Shown: positions 16,828 through 26,481 of the stretch, piece by piece
Numbering within the stretch: the first letter of the stretch is position 1
Layout: each line of letters begins with the position of its first letter
Origin: Dyadobacter sp. CY312
Lineage (GTDB): Bacteria; Bacteroidota; Bacteroidia; Cytophagales; Spirosomataceae
DNA length: 64,000 nucleotides
Direction of reading: 5' to 3'
Assembly: GCF_021390535.1 (NCBI RefSeq)
Contig: NZ_JAJUXG010000009.1
Location: 248,001-312,000 of the forward strand
Notes under the pieces: model-generated
Databases searched by the model: none
Told to the model about the DNA's origin: nothing
What the model saw: only the letters and a program-made list of their open reading frames with translations
Made by a program: the position numbers and the translations under genes

Positions 16828-18485
16828 TAACAAAAGTGTTTAAAAATGAGTGTAATCAAAGTTCCTTTTCCAACTCCGGATCTCAGGTCCATACTTATTT
16901 TGTGCTTTTGTCTATTGAGTAATTTGATCCGTTCCCTGGTTAGTTCAAGCCCCTTCCCAGATTTTTTTTCTGATGCGTCAAAACCTGAACCATTATCCTC
17001 GATTTTGATAATTAAATCGCTTTGTTCCCTGAGGAATGATAGATTTAAAACACCATCGTTTCCCAAGCCTGAAATACCATGTTTAATTGCGTTTTCTATT
17101 AGCGGCTGAATCAGCAATGAAGGAATTTCAACTTGCGTGACTTGCAATTTTTCGTCAACCAGCAGGTTGTAAATAAAGTCAAACCGAAGTCTTTCAAGTT
17201 TTATGTAACTATCAAGCACATACAACTCCTCCGACAATGGAACCATTTCTTTTCCATTGTTATTGAGCGATTTACGGAGTAATTTACTAAAATCTGTCAG
17301 ATAGCTGTTTGCTCTCTCAATTTCATTTTGATTAATCAGCCCCTGAATAGATCCCAGTGCATTAAAAACGAAATGAGGGTTTAACTGCGATTGAATTGAC
17401 TGCAACTCTAGGTTTACTTTCCTGGCTTCTTCCCTGGCTTTTTTTAGACGGTTTCCCCAATTGGCGAAAAGTACAAGTCCCAGAACGATGACCAAAATCC
17501 AAGGGTAAGTATATAAAACAGCTATTATGAGGTAAGAAAATTGCGTCAAATAAAAAATTGCCACTTTCCCCCACATTTTGTTCATTTCAAATTTATATGT
17601 CATGGTATTCTTTCCATCATAGCTGGCAAAGATGGTGTGTTCCCCAGAAGGTAAAATATACCAGTCGTCCTCATGAGCAAGCGTATGAACATCGGTACTT
17701 GGATATAATTCAGAGGGAGTCCTGGCAATAAAATGGTCATCAATTTTGCAAAATATTTCAGTAGGGCTCACTTCACCGTCATAATAGGCCTTCTTAAATC
17801 TGAAATACAAATTATCATTATTTGTTACGATCTGATCTGGAACGGCATTATTCTGACTGTAAACCGTAGGAACCTTGTTGACCCTGTTCACAATTTTTCT
17901 AATTTGAGAAGTATCCTCCCACGAGCGATTTCCATAACCAGCCGTTATATCCACATAAATAAGCTCAGGTTTCGGATAGGAAAAGGTAATATTCAGCTGG
18001 AAAACGACATTTTTTTGGTCGTCCAATAACTTGATACCAGCTTTGCGTGCCAGAAAAGGGAAGTTTGCCAACACAATCGCCCGCTCTCCATTCAGATTTT
18101 TCGTGAATTGAATGTCAGGCTTCAAAGTTGTGGTATCACTCCATTCATTAGTTGGGTAGCGAGTGATGTAGAAGGTCTCTGATTGCTTGTAATTTCTGAT
18201 AACAAATGTCATAGCCTCACCCATTCTGCTAGCTGTTACATTGTACTCACTGTCCGATACCCGTTCAAACGTGGGCTTTGTAACCGTGTCCATCACAGCC
18301 GATTTACTTATTACATCTCTTTCATAATCAGTGAAACTTTGTACGATTACATCCAGCCGCGGTTTATTGCTTTGCTGATTGATCAGAAACCGATTGGTTT
18401 GTTCATTTAACACGATCTCCTGCGCTTGCAAGTGTGTAAGCGAGACGGACACAAAAATCAATAAAAGTGCTATAGACTTTGTCAT
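16827..18485 (-). CDS. LytS-type sensor histidine kinase with a periplasmic beta-rich sensor region
   Basis: With the ATG at 18485 this 552-residue protein begins MTKSIALLLIFVSVSLTHLQ and has a signal peptide ending near AQE. A roughly 290-residue extracytoplasmic beta-rich region follows, then a membrane segment at about 311–342. The cytoplasmic His_kinase core has the phospho-His371 in SQLNPHFVFNALGSI and the ATP-binding region LIQPLIENAIKHGI and DNGSGFD. The longer frame (to 18581) begins at a TTG and would spoil the signal peptide. The sensor region is not a family I recognise. The two genes share a one-base overlap, so kinase and regulator are made together. Confidence 0.9.
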   Translation of the reverse strand: MTKSIALLLIFVSVSLTHLQAQEIVLNEQTNRFLINQQSNKPRLDVIVQSFTDYERDVISKSAVMDTVTKPTFERVSDSEYNVTASRMGEAMTFVIRNYKQSETFYITRYPTNEWSDTTTLKPDIQFTKNLNGERAIVLANFPFLARKAGIKLLDDQKNVVFQLNITFSYPKPELIYVDITAGYGNRSWEDTSQIRKIVNRVNKVPTVYSQNNAVPDQIVTNNDNLYFRFKKAYYDGEVSPTEIFCKIDDHFIARTPSELYPSTDVHTLAHEDDWYILPSGEHTIFASYDGKNTMTYKFEMNKMWGKVAIFYLTQFSYLIIAVLYTYPWILVIVLGLVLFANWGNRLKKAREEARKVNLELQSIQSQLNPHFVFNALGSIQGLINQNEIERANSYLTDFSKLLRKSLNNNGKEMVPLSEELYVLDSYIKLERLRFDFIYNLLVDEKLQVTQVEIPSLLIQPLIENAIKHGISGLGNDGVLNLSFLREQSDLIIKIEDNGSGFDASEKKSGKGLELTRERIKLLNRQKHKISMDLRSGVGKGTLITLIFKHFC

Positions 18486-18633
18486 ATCATAGTTTTTATA
18501 ATTCATGACAAATATGAATGTGAGCATGATCTTATAATAGCATAAATGTGTCAGTAGCTGGTAAGAATGTGTAAACAACAAAAAACTCTACCGGAATCCG
18601 ATAGAGTATCAATAAGTACAGATCATTCAATTT

Positions 18634-19677
18634 CTATTCACCCAACACTTTTTTCACCTCATCCCTCACAAATTCGAAGGAAAGTTCCGCGCACGCCAGA
18701 CCTTCCTTACGAACCAAAAGGGCATTCTCCTGTCGTCCGTAACTACCGGAATAAGGGTTGTAACTGGCAAAGGTTGTGAGTGCTCCCATGAGTATAATTC
18801 CAAATGTCCCGGTTGCATTACCCAAATGAGAAGGACCGCTGTCAAGCCCGATAAAATAATCGGCTCGTCGGATTACTTCGGCCGTTTCGAGAATGGTTAG
18901 CTTGCCGCAAAGATTGGTATAAGAGCCCGTATTTATCATGAGATTACTTTTTAAGCCAATCTCGACAATCTGATATCCATAATTAGCCGTTATCCAGGCA
19001 ATAAGTTGCTGCCAACGATCCGCCGGCCAGTCTTTTGGTGCAAAATTGGATTGGCAGTGCACTACAATATAAGGTTTCTTTAATTGAAGTGAGTCTGCCT
19101 TGATCCGGTGATGATCCTGCAAATAAAGTCGGGGCTGATCATCAGCAGGAAAGTGATCCTTCAATGGAATAATTCCTGATGTTTTGGCAAATACTTCAAG
19201 CAGGTTACCGAAAGTGAAATAATTATGTACGTTAATTCCTCTTGCCTCAGCAACCGGATTATCAGTAAATACATCACATTTTGTACAATGGTTGTTATTT
19301 CTGAACTGCAATTCGTATACCTTGTCAAAAACCCTGGTACCTATAATAGTGCGACGTTGTGTTACGCAGAATTCTTTCAGAACTTCATCTATCTCAGGAT
19401 TGTAATCAACCAGTTCATGGAAAGAAGGTTTAACAAACCACACAATGTACGCGTTGGGGTGCAATTCGCGAACGTACCTGGCAAGGGGTTCAGCAGCAAC
19501 GATATCACCAAAGTGCTCCGTTCTGATAATAGAAATCAGTTCCTGCCCTTTCTTCAACTCAGCTTTTTTGATGTAAAACCTCAGGGCCGCAAAATAACCG
19601 AGCAAATGAGCATTGAATATGTGTGTGTATTTAAAATAGCGGTGCGTCCAAAGTTGACGAAATCTTGATATTGTCAT
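18634..19677 (-). CDS. glycosyltransferase family 9 (heptosyltransferase-like)
   Basis: This 347-residue protein resembles ADP-heptose:LPS heptosyltransferases. It has the N-terminal ELISIIRTEHFGDIVAAEPL, PYIVVHCQSNFAPKDWPADR in the second Rossmann domain, and the nucleotide-sugar signature DYFIGLDSGPSHLGNATGT. It should transfer a sugar to lipid A core or another surface glycan on the cytoplasmic membrane face. It is a single gene with no other LPS genes around it, so the sugar and acceptor cannot be predicted. Confidence 0.88.
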   Translation of the reverse strand: MTISRFRQLWTHRYFKYTHIFNAHLLGYFAALRFYIKKAELKKGQELISIIRTEHFGDIVAAEPLARYVRELHPNAYIVWFVKPSFHELVDYNPEIDEVLKEFCVTQRRTIIGTRVFDKVYELQFRNNNHCTKCDVFTDNPVAEARGINVHNYFTFGNLLEVFAKTSGIIPLKDHFPADDQPRLYLQDHHRIKADSLQLKKPYIVVHCQSNFAPKDWPADRWQQLIAWITANYGYQIVEIGLKSNLMINTGSYTNLCGKLTILETAEVIRRADYFIGLDSGPSHLGNATGTFGIILMGALTTFASYNPYSGSYGRQENALLVRKEGLACAELSFEFVRDEVKKVLGE

Positions 19678-19852
19678 TGAAATTTTCTTTTCCTGTGCGG
19701 TCAGGATTATGTCATCTAAGTGCGCAAGTTAATAAAATCCGAATAAAGAGTTGGTTACACTACCATCGGAAACTACCTTTGATTCCACAATCAATTGGTC
19801 TCCTGGACATTTGAGACTTTATTAATTATTACTTAAAATTTCCTTTACAGTT

Positions 19853-20230
19853 ATGAAGTTCATGTTACAAGCCGGCGGGATACTAGGTGCACTTGCAGTT
19901 GCGTTAGGAGCATTTGGCGCTCACGCATTTAAAGCCATGCTGGAAGCGTCCGGAAGAGCTGACACATTTGAAACCGCTGTGAAATACCAGTTTTATCACG
20001 CAATTGCACTTGTATTGGTGGGTCTGCTTATGAAAGGTGCAGGAGCGGATGCGGTAAAACTTCTGGGATGGTCTGGCAATGCTTTTGCAATAGGTGTTAT
20101 TATTTTTTCCGGATCGCTGTACGCTATATGCTTTACCGGCATTACCAAATTCGGTGCCACAGCACCCATAGGCGGCCTGGCGCTTATTGTTGGCTGGGTG
20201 TTATTAATAGTAGCTGCGAGTAAACTCTGA
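19853..20230 (+). CDS. DUF423 membrane protein (YgdD-like)
   Basis: This 125-residue protein has four hydrophobic helices and the family pattern GALAVALGAFGAHAFKAML, then FETAVKYQFYHAIALVLVGL and a C-terminal AKFGATAPIGG-like segment (KFGATAPIGGLALIVGW). The family is widespread and of unknown function. It stands alone, convergent with rodA. Confidence 0.9.
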   Translation: MKFMLQAGGILGALAVALGAFGAHAFKAMLEASGRADTFETAVKYQFYHAIALVLVGLLMKGAGADAVKLLGWSGNAFAIGVIIFSGSLYAICFTGITKFGATAPIGGLALIVGWVLLIVAASKL

Positions 20231-20237
20231 AATAATG

Positions 20238-20313
20238 GTTAGTTGTTAATGGTTAATTATTAATTGCATTTGTGGACAGCAGAGTGCATTACTTAAACGC
20301 ATTAACAACTAAC
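20238..20313. repeat. AT-rich inverted repeat between DUF423 gene and rodA
   Basis: GTTAGTTGTTAATG (20238–20251) is inverted as CATTAACAACTAAC (20300–20313) with a 48-nt loop. Related TTAATTATTAA strings surround both arms. It lies between convergent genes and may act as a terminator, or be a degenerate short repeat element. There is no T-run directly after the stem. Confidence 0.45.
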
Positions 20314-20336
20314 AATTCACCATTAATAATTGACAA

Positions 20337-21629
20337 CTAGCCTCTCGAAAGCGTAAATGGCCTTTGCGCGTCTATTTTCAGGAAAATAAAGAGCAAAATA
20401 GAGAAAGACCATAATGAGGAACCTCCATAACTGAAAAATGGCAATGGAATCCCAATTACAGGCATAAGACCGATTGTCATACCCACATTTACCAGAAAAT
20501 GGAAGAAAATGATGCCTGCTACACAATAACCATACACTCTGGCAAATCGACTGCGCTGTCGCTCAGCAAGGATCACTAATCTTGAAATAAGCAGAATAAA
20601 CAAGGTGACAACGACCAGTGTACCTATGAAGCCATGTTCCTCACCCACTGTGCAGAAAATAAAATCGGTGCTTTGCTCAGGCACAAAGTCAAATTTGGTT
20701 TGAGTTCCTTCAAGAAATCCTTTACCGGTCAGACCACCGGAGCCGATCGCAATTTTGGACTGGATCACATTCCAGCCGTCACCCCTTGGATCGGAATCAG
20801 GATCCAGCAATACCATAATTCTACCTCTCTGGTGCTTCTGAAGGACATTGTTCATGAAAAAATCCACACCAAACACAATGCCGATCATTACCCCGGCAAT
20901 AAGTATTGTGGCCCACAGCCCGCCCCGCCGGCGTGTCATAACAGGCATAAGCCAAATCACCAATCCGGCAATTACGATGATGACTCCTGCGATGTACCAC
21001 TTCACAAATAACAGAGTAATAATAAGCAAAGCTGCGGCGATCATCCCGATTGCCGGAATGAAACCGGGCATTCCTTCTCGGTAGAGCACAATGGCAAAGG
21101 AAGCAAACACAAGCATGGAGCCTGTTTCGTTTGATAACAGGATCAGTAATGCAGGAAGAGCAATGATACCGAGTATCGGGTAATAATCTTTCAGTTTCCT
21201 GTTAAGACTAATGGCCGGATCACTCAGATATTTAGCGATAGCAAGACTTATAGCAAGCTTGGAAAATTCAGCCGGTTGCAGTGAAAATGCTCCAAATTTA
21301 ATCCAGGAACGGGATCCGTTGATGTTTGAACCCGCAAAAAGCACTACCACCAGCAATACAATGATGATGGCGTAAATGATAAAGGAGAACGTTTCGTAGA
21401 ACTTATAGTCAATTACCAGAATACAGGTAATTAGAATGACCGTTGTCCCTATCCACATCAATTGCTTTCCGGCATTGTTCGATAAATCGAACATACTGGT
21501 GTCGGCCTCCGGGTTATAAACTGCGGCATATATATTGACCCAGCCAATACCCAGACAGGCGATATAAATCAATACAACCACCCAGTCTACATTTTTTGTT
21601 ATTGGCTTGCCCTCAGGTATTTCTTTCAA
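20337..21629 (-). CDS. rodA: rod-shape-determining SEDS glycosyltransferase RodA
   Basis: This 430-residue polytopic SEDS protein has about ten transmembrane helices. Family motifs include NINGSRSWIKFGAFSLQPAE, the extracellular AIGSGGLTGKGFLEGTQTKFD loop, FVPEQSTDFIFCTVGEE and the C-terminal GIPLPFFSYGGSSL. It polymerises lipid II into glycan strands with its partner PBP2, encoded 19 nt upstream on the same strand. The start is a TTG at 21629: no ATG lies near and an in-frame stop precedes it. Confidence 0.94.
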   Translation of the reverse strand: MKEIPEGKPITKNVDWVVVLIYIACLGIGWVNIYAAVYNPEADTSMFDLSNNAGKQLMWIGTTVILITCILVIDYKFYETFSFIIYAIIIVLLVVVLFAGSNINGSRSWIKFGAFSLQPAEFSKLAISLAIAKYLSDPAISLNRKLKDYYPILGIIALPALLILLSNETGSMLVFASFAIVLYREGMPGFIPAIGMIAAALLIITLLFVKWYIAGVIIVIAGLVIWLMPVMTRRRGGLWATILIAGVMIGIVFGVDFFMNNVLQKHQRGRIMVLLDPDSDPRGDGWNVIQSKIAIGSGGLTGKGFLEGTQTKFDFVPEQSTDFIFCTVGEEHGFIGTLVVVTLFILLISRLVILAERQRSRFARVYGYCVAGIIFFHFLVNVGMTIGLMPVIGIPLPFFSYGGSSLWSFSILLFIFLKIDAQRPFTLSRG

Positions 21630-21648
21630 TGGAGTTAATGTTTAAAAT

Positions 21649-23541
21649 CTATCGCTTTGCCGGATTTGTAATAACAGGAGTTTTCTTTTTAGTAGTGTCT
21701 GGTTTCAGCATGGCTCTTTGCTGATCGGTTAGCACGACTTTACTCATCAGATTCATTTCTTTCATTCTCTTCTCCATCGCTTTGTTACTTACCTGGCGCG
21801 TCAGATACTTATCCATGATCAGGCCGGCAATGGGTGCAGCAGCAGAACCTCCGAATCCGGCATTCTCTACGAAAACGGCAATCGCAATTTTTGGATTTTC
21901 AGCAGGTGCAAACCCGATAAATATGGAATGGTCGTCTCCCTTCCTGTTCTGCGAAGTTCCGGTTTTACCTGCCACTGTAATACCCTGTATGCGGGCATTT
22001 TTGGCCGTTCCGGCTTCCACCGCACCAATCATCCCCTCAATTACCGGTGCAAAGTGCTGAGACGAAACACCAGATTCGTGCCTTGTTCTGTAGATGGGAT
22101 CAAGCTTTTTGCTGTCTCCAACCCCATGGATCACATGCGGGGTATAGAAGTATCCTTTGTTGGCGATAATTGCGGCAACATTGGCCATTTTCAAAGGAGT
22201 AATCAAAATTTCTCCTTCTCCGATACTAATAGAATAGATATTGGAAAACTTCCATGCATTTTCGCCGTAAATCTTATCGTAGTATTTTTTATCAGGCAAA
22301 TTCCCCTTCCGCTCACTGGGAAGATCTATTCCCAACTGTTGGCCAATTCCAAACTTGCTCACTCTCGCATGCCAATCTTCCAAACCAGCCGCAGACGCCT
22401 TAAAGGTATTGGATATGTTGTTGTTGTACATCACACGGCGAAAAAGGTGATAAAAATAGGGATTGCAGGAATGTGTTACCCCCAAAGCGACAGTACTTGT
22501 AGCGGGATGATTGTGACATCCAACGGGACAATTGGCATGACTAAAACCTGTACCCGGCGTAACCACGCCCTCCTGCAAAGCAACAAGCGCCTGAATAAGC
22601 TTGAAAGTTGATCCCGGACGATAACTCGCCATTACCGGGCGGTTAAACAATGGCTTGTAAGGATTGCGAACCAGAGCGGTGTAATTCTTTGAGAAAAACC
22701 TGCTTGCCAAAATATTGGGATCGTAAGTTGGCGCCGACACCATTGACAATATCTGACCGGTCGACGGTTCAATCGCTACTACACTCCCAACTTTATTCGC
22801 CATGAGGCTATCGGCATATTGCTGCACCTCCAGATCTATCCCAGAGTACAGATTTGCACCCGCAACAGCCATTGTATCCAATTCTCCGCCTTTCCAGGGA
22901 CCTTTGTACACACCACTTACGTTCTGCATCACGAATTTGGTACCGCGCTTTCCACGGAGTTCGTTTTCGTAGATTTTTTCAATACCGCTTTGTCCTATAT
23001 AATCGCTTTGCCTGTAATATGGCTCTTCCTGCTTTTCAAGCTGCCCTTTGGTTATCTCACTCACATAACCAAGCGTATTTGCCAAAGTTTGAGCCGTGTA
23101 GGTTCTAAGAGAACTTTTGGCGAACTGAAAACCTGAATAGTCCACCATGATATCTTGTATAGAGGCAAAATCTTCTTTTGAAAGTTGCCTTAAAAAGAGG
23201 GATGGCTTTTTCCTGCTATAAGCACTTGCGGCTGCCATCAAGCTGTCAAAATCTCTTCTTTCTATCCCCAGAACCCGGCAAAATCGGAGGGTGTCTGGTA
23301 CCCTCGCCTTGTTAGGTGTTACCAGCAAATCGTACACAGGCGTGTTGTATACGATCAGCTTCCCGTAACGGTCATATATCTGACCTCGAAAAGGAATTTC
23401 TATTACACGTTTAATTGAATTGCTGGACGACACGATGGAATAACTCTCGTCCAATACCTGTAGGTAAAATAGTCGCGCGAGGTAAATTAACCCGACGACA
23501 GCAAAAAATCCAATGATGACAAAGCGTCGATTTTCAAGCAT
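21649..23541 (-). CDS. mrdA: penicillin-binding protein 2 (peptidoglycan transpeptidase)
   Basis: This 630-residue protein has an N-terminal membrane anchor (FVIIGFFAVVGLIYLARLFY) and a dimerisation domain opening with IPFRGQIYDRYGKLIVYNTP. The transpeptidase domain has Ser311-Thr-Phe-Lys314 as the acylated motif and Lys526-Thr-Gly. A Lys/Pro-rich tail ends the protein. It cross-links peptidoglycan during rod elongation together with RodA, encoded next. No mreB, mreC or mreD is found next to it in this window, unlike the usual mreBCD–mrdA–rodA layout. Confidence 0.94.
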   Translation of the reverse strand: MLENRRFVIIGFFAVVGLIYLARLFYLQVLDESYSIVSSSNSIKRVIEIPFRGQIYDRYGKLIVYNTPVYDLLVTPNKARVPDTLRFCRVLGIERRDFDSLMAAASAYSRKKPSLFLRQLSKEDFASIQDIMVDYSGFQFAKSSLRTYTAQTLANTLGYVSEITKGQLEKQEEPYYRQSDYIGQSGIEKIYENELRGKRGTKFVMQNVSGVYKGPWKGGELDTMAVAGANLYSGIDLEVQQYADSLMANKVGSVVAIEPSTGQILSMVSAPTYDPNILASRFFSKNYTALVRNPYKPLFNRPVMASYRPGSTFKLIQALVALQEGVVTPGTGFSHANCPVGCHNHPATSTVALGVTHSCNPYFYHLFRRVMYNNNISNTFKASAAGLEDWHARVSKFGIGQQLGIDLPSERKGNLPDKKYYDKIYGENAWKFSNIYSISIGEGEILITPLKMANVAAIIANKGYFYTPHVIHGVGDSKKLDPIYRTRHESGVSSQHFAPVIEGMIGAVEAGTAKNARIQGITVAGKTGTSQNRKGDDHSIFIGFAPAENPKIAIAVFVENAGFGGSAAAPIAGLIMDKYLTRQVSNKAMEKRMKEMNLMSKVVLTDQQRAMLKPDTTKKKTPVITNPAKR

Positions 23542-23692
23542 TCTGCACTAATAATCCTGTTCTCTCAATTTTAACGCGAAGTTCGTGATATCAAAAGACT
23601 TATCAAAGGCTGCACCAAGGCTTTGTCTGAGATTAATTTATCAATTTTTGCAAATTGACGGATATGTCATAAACACCAGCCAAACCGGACCT

Positions 23693-25273
23693 CTACTCGC
23701 CTTTCGCCACAACCATCACCACATCTTCCTTATCAACTATAACGGCTCCTTCGGGCATACCTTTTAATTTCCTGACATATTTTTTTGGAGTGACAATAAC
23801 AGGACAAAGACTGTCATTTTTTCGTTTCGAATAAAAAGCGGCAAGCTCAGCAGCGCGTTCAATCACAGGAGACGGAAATTTCTTACCCGGCTGGTTTTTA
23901 ATTATGACGTGCGATCCCGGTACATCCCTCGCGTGAAGCCACAAGTCTTCCTTAAAAGCGTACTGCTTGGTGAGCAGATCATTATTCTTCGCATTTCTAC
24001 CAATCAATATGGTGTATCCCAGGTACTCCACCTTTTTAAACAACTCTGCCGCAGCCACTGAAATTCCCTGGTTAACATTGGCAATCAATCCATTGGTTTT
24101 AATGTAATTGCGTAACTCACGAAGCAACTCCATTTTTTCAATTTCGACAAGATGTTCCAAAATTTTTAACCTTTCACCTTCTCGTGCGGCTAAACTTTCG
24201 TTAAGTCTGTCGGTTTCAATTTTCTCGTTTTTTGATTTGCGATAATAGCCTTCCGCGTTTTTCTGAGGAGATAGGTCCTTTTTAAGCTTTATCCGAATCG
24301 GCTGATCTCTGTAAAAATCGAACAACTCGACACTCTCCGACCTGGCTGGAATCTGGTGCAGGTTCGCCATCAGGATGTTGGCAATTTCGTCGTTACGTAC
24401 CGCTTCTTCCAGCTCGACTAATTTCTTAAATGTATTAGCAAGGTAATGCTCGGTTTGCTGTAATCGCTTATTTAAAATTTTAACAATTTCAGCCTTCTCT
24501 TTTTCAATTCCACTCAGCCGTATAAACGCATAATAGAATGCATTAAGGGCCTCGATAGGATCGGTGTATGTTGCCATCACTTCTCCGGTATCAATAAGCG
24601 AGAGAGCTGGAACCAGCTCGTACTTAACAATGTAAAAATTACCACTGTCCAGCTTTTCGAGTATAGACTGAATAATCTCCCATCTGCGGTTAGCATCCTG
24701 CACATTCTGGATGGAACTGTTAAGATACGTGTTGACCAATTTTCCAAACGTAGGAAAAAGAGCTTCGTGCCGCATCCCGTTTTGAAGGTAGGCTTCGAAA
24801 GATTGATCAATGGGACGGTCAAAGTTGCCTAACCTAAGTGTGTGATCGGCAACAAGCTTGTTATTAAAAACTTCTGTAACTTCCTGATCTGAGTCAAAAC
24901 CGATAATATTCGAGCGGTTTCCATACAACTTAAAAACCAGCGAAGTTCCATTTTCGAATTTGATTTCCAATGCCCGTTCATTGAGAAAAATACGAACAAA
25001 AGTAATTTTGACTCCGCAGAAGCTGGCAAATAAGTTGACACTGTTGCGCCTCGCTCTGTCAAATTTATCAGGGAAGCTCAGGCAAGCAAAGTTAGATCTC
25101 AGCGTAGCTTTTATAAAAAAAAGATCCTCAGATGAATCGTCCGAGCCGGCCGTTGCAAAAACAAGAATCAGCTCGTCTTTTTCCTGGCTGAAAGTTTCCA
25201 TCAGCACTTTCCCGGTCAGTATTGTATCCAGCCGCGGCGCGAGCTTCTTTAAGAAATAGTAATTCTGGTGCAA
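23693..25273 (-). CDS. NFACT-domain protein (RqcH/Rqc2-like)
   Basis: This 526-residue protein has the N-terminal NFACT-N fold (HQNYYFLKKLAPRLDTIL), a central helical coiled-coil arm (about 270–400) and the NFACT-R domain near the C-terminus (KNNDLLTKQYAFKEDLWLHA, then PGSHVIIKNQPGK). RqcH binds peptidyl-tRNA-stalled 50S subunits and adds alanine tails for ribosome rescue; some relatives are called fibronectin-binding FbpA. The start is a TTG, kept because the very first residues are conserved in the family. It is monocistronic. Confidence 0.88.
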   Translation of the reverse strand: MHQNYYFLKKLAPRLDTILTGKVLMETFSQEKDELILVFATAGSDDSSEDLFFIKATLRSNFACLSFPDKFDRARRNSVNLFASFCGVKITFVRIFLNERALEIKFENGTSLVFKLYGNRSNIIGFDSDQEVTEVFNNKLVADHTLRLGNFDRPIDQSFEAYLQNGMRHEALFPTFGKLVNTYLNSSIQNVQDANRRWEIIQSILEKLDSGNFYIVKYELVPALSLIDTGEVMATYTDPIEALNAFYYAFIRLSGIEKEKAEIVKILNKRLQQTEHYLANTFKKLVELEEAVRNDEIANILMANLHQIPARSESVELFDFYRDQPIRIKLKKDLSPQKNAEGYYRKSKNEKIETDRLNESLAAREGERLKILEHLVEIEKMELLRELRNYIKTNGLIANVNQGISVAAAELFKKVEYLGYTILIGRNAKNNDLLTKQYAFKEDLWLHARDVPGSHVIIKNQPGKKFPSPVIERAAELAAFYSKRKNDSLCPVIVTPKKYVRKLKGMPEGAVIVDKEDVVMVVAKGE

Positions 25274-25326
25274 TTTTTATTGGATTAACACGGCAAAATG
25301 ACCGCTGTTAAGATTAAATATTTTGG

Positions 25327-26397
25327 TCAAAAAATCAGATTCATTTCCTCACGCTTTACAGCTTTCAGAAAACCGTTTGTTCTTAACCATTCTTCATTGT
25401 AGTAGGTATTCAGATACCTGTCACCCGAATCGCAGATCAGTGTTACAATAGAACCCGACTCTCCCCTGCTCTTCATTTCTTTGGCAAGTTCCAACACGCC
25501 CCAAAAATTGGTTCCTGTGGAACCACCCACTTTCCTGTTTAGTAATCGACTTAGTGTCAGCATTGCAGCGAAACTCCCCGCATCCGGCACTTTTATCATA
25601 TGGTCAACAACACTTTTCAAAAAAGATGGTTCAACCCTTGGTCGCCCTATTCCTTCAACTTTCGAACCTAGCTCGCCACAAATGCCAGCGTCCGCCCCTT
25701 TCCAAAAGTCATAAAAAACAGAATTTTCCGGATCAACAACACATATTTGTGTATCATGCTGCTCATATCTTACATATCTGCCGAGCGTTGCAGATGTTCC
25801 TCCTGTGCCCGCACCCGTCACAATCCAGTGTGGAACCGGATGTTTTTCGTGCTGCATTTGTCTGAAAATGGACTCAGCAATGTTGTTGTTTCCTCGCCAG
25901 TCAGTCGCCCTTTCTGCGAAAGTGAACTGGTCCATAAAATGTCCGCCCGTTTCCTGTGCAATCTCCTGGGATGCTTCGTATACCTCAGCGGGATGATCGA
26001 CGTAATGGCATCGTCCGCCATAAAATTCTATCGCCTGAATTTTGTCCTGACTGGTTGATTTCGGCATTACTGCCACAAAAGAAAGTCCCAGAAGTTTAGC
26101 AAAATATGCCTCTGAAACAGCTGTGGATCCGCTTGATGCTTCTACAACAGTGGTATGTTCATTAATCCATCCATTACAAATGGCATATAAAAAAAGTGAT
26201 CGTGCCAACCGATGTTTTAGGCTGCCGGAAGGATGTGTAGATTCGTCTTTAAAGTAAAAATCAATATCAGGGAATCCTGGTAACTCCAGAAAAACAAGAT
26301 GCGTATCCGCCGAGCGCTGATAATCTGCTTCAAGTTTTGATACGGCAGTCGCGAGCCATGATCCCGATTTATGCCTGTTTGTTGATAAGTGCTTCAC
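25327..26397 (-). CDS. cysteine-synthase-like PLP enzyme (beta-elimination family)
   Basis: This 356-residue fold-type II PLP enzyme has the Schiff-base Lys61 in [13 protein letters not shown], the substrate loop [20 protein letters not shown], and the phosphate-binding glycine loop [16 protein letters not shown]. It resembles the PLP-dependent cysteine synthase / cystathionine beta-synthase group without a CBS domain. The reaction is probably beta-replacement or beta-elimination on a serine or cysteine derivative. The start is a GTG at 26397 and no nearby ATG is available. No cysE or other sulfur genes are adjacent, so the pathway is open. Confidence 0.85.
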   Translation of the reverse strand: MKHLSTNRHKSGSWLATAVSKLEADYQRSADTHLVFLELPGFPDIDFYFKDESTHPSGSLKHRLARSLFLYAICNGWINEHTTVVEASSGSTAVSEAYFAKLLGLSFVAVMPKSTSQDKIQAIEFYGGRCHYVDHPAEVYEASQEIAQETGGHFMDQFTFAERATDWRGNNNIAESIFRQMQHEKHPVPHWIVTGAGTGGTSATLGRYVRYEQHDTQICVVDPENSVFYDFWKGADAGICGELGSKVEGIGRPRVEPSFLKSVVDHMIKVPDAGSFAAMLTLSRLLNRKVGGSTGTNFWGVLELAKEMKSRGESGSIVTLICDSGDRYLNTYYNEEWLRTNGFLKAVKREEMNLIF

Positions 26398-26481
26398 GTT
26401 CTCCTAAATTCTTTTCATGCAAATATGAGCGCATCCTGGCATAAAACAAGAGAAATAAAGAAAAACGCTGACTTGGGCTTT

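Noticed and set aside
20238..20313. Insertion sequence remnant or MITE
   Set aside because: There is an imperfect AT-rich inverted repeat, but no target-site duplication or second copy in the window.
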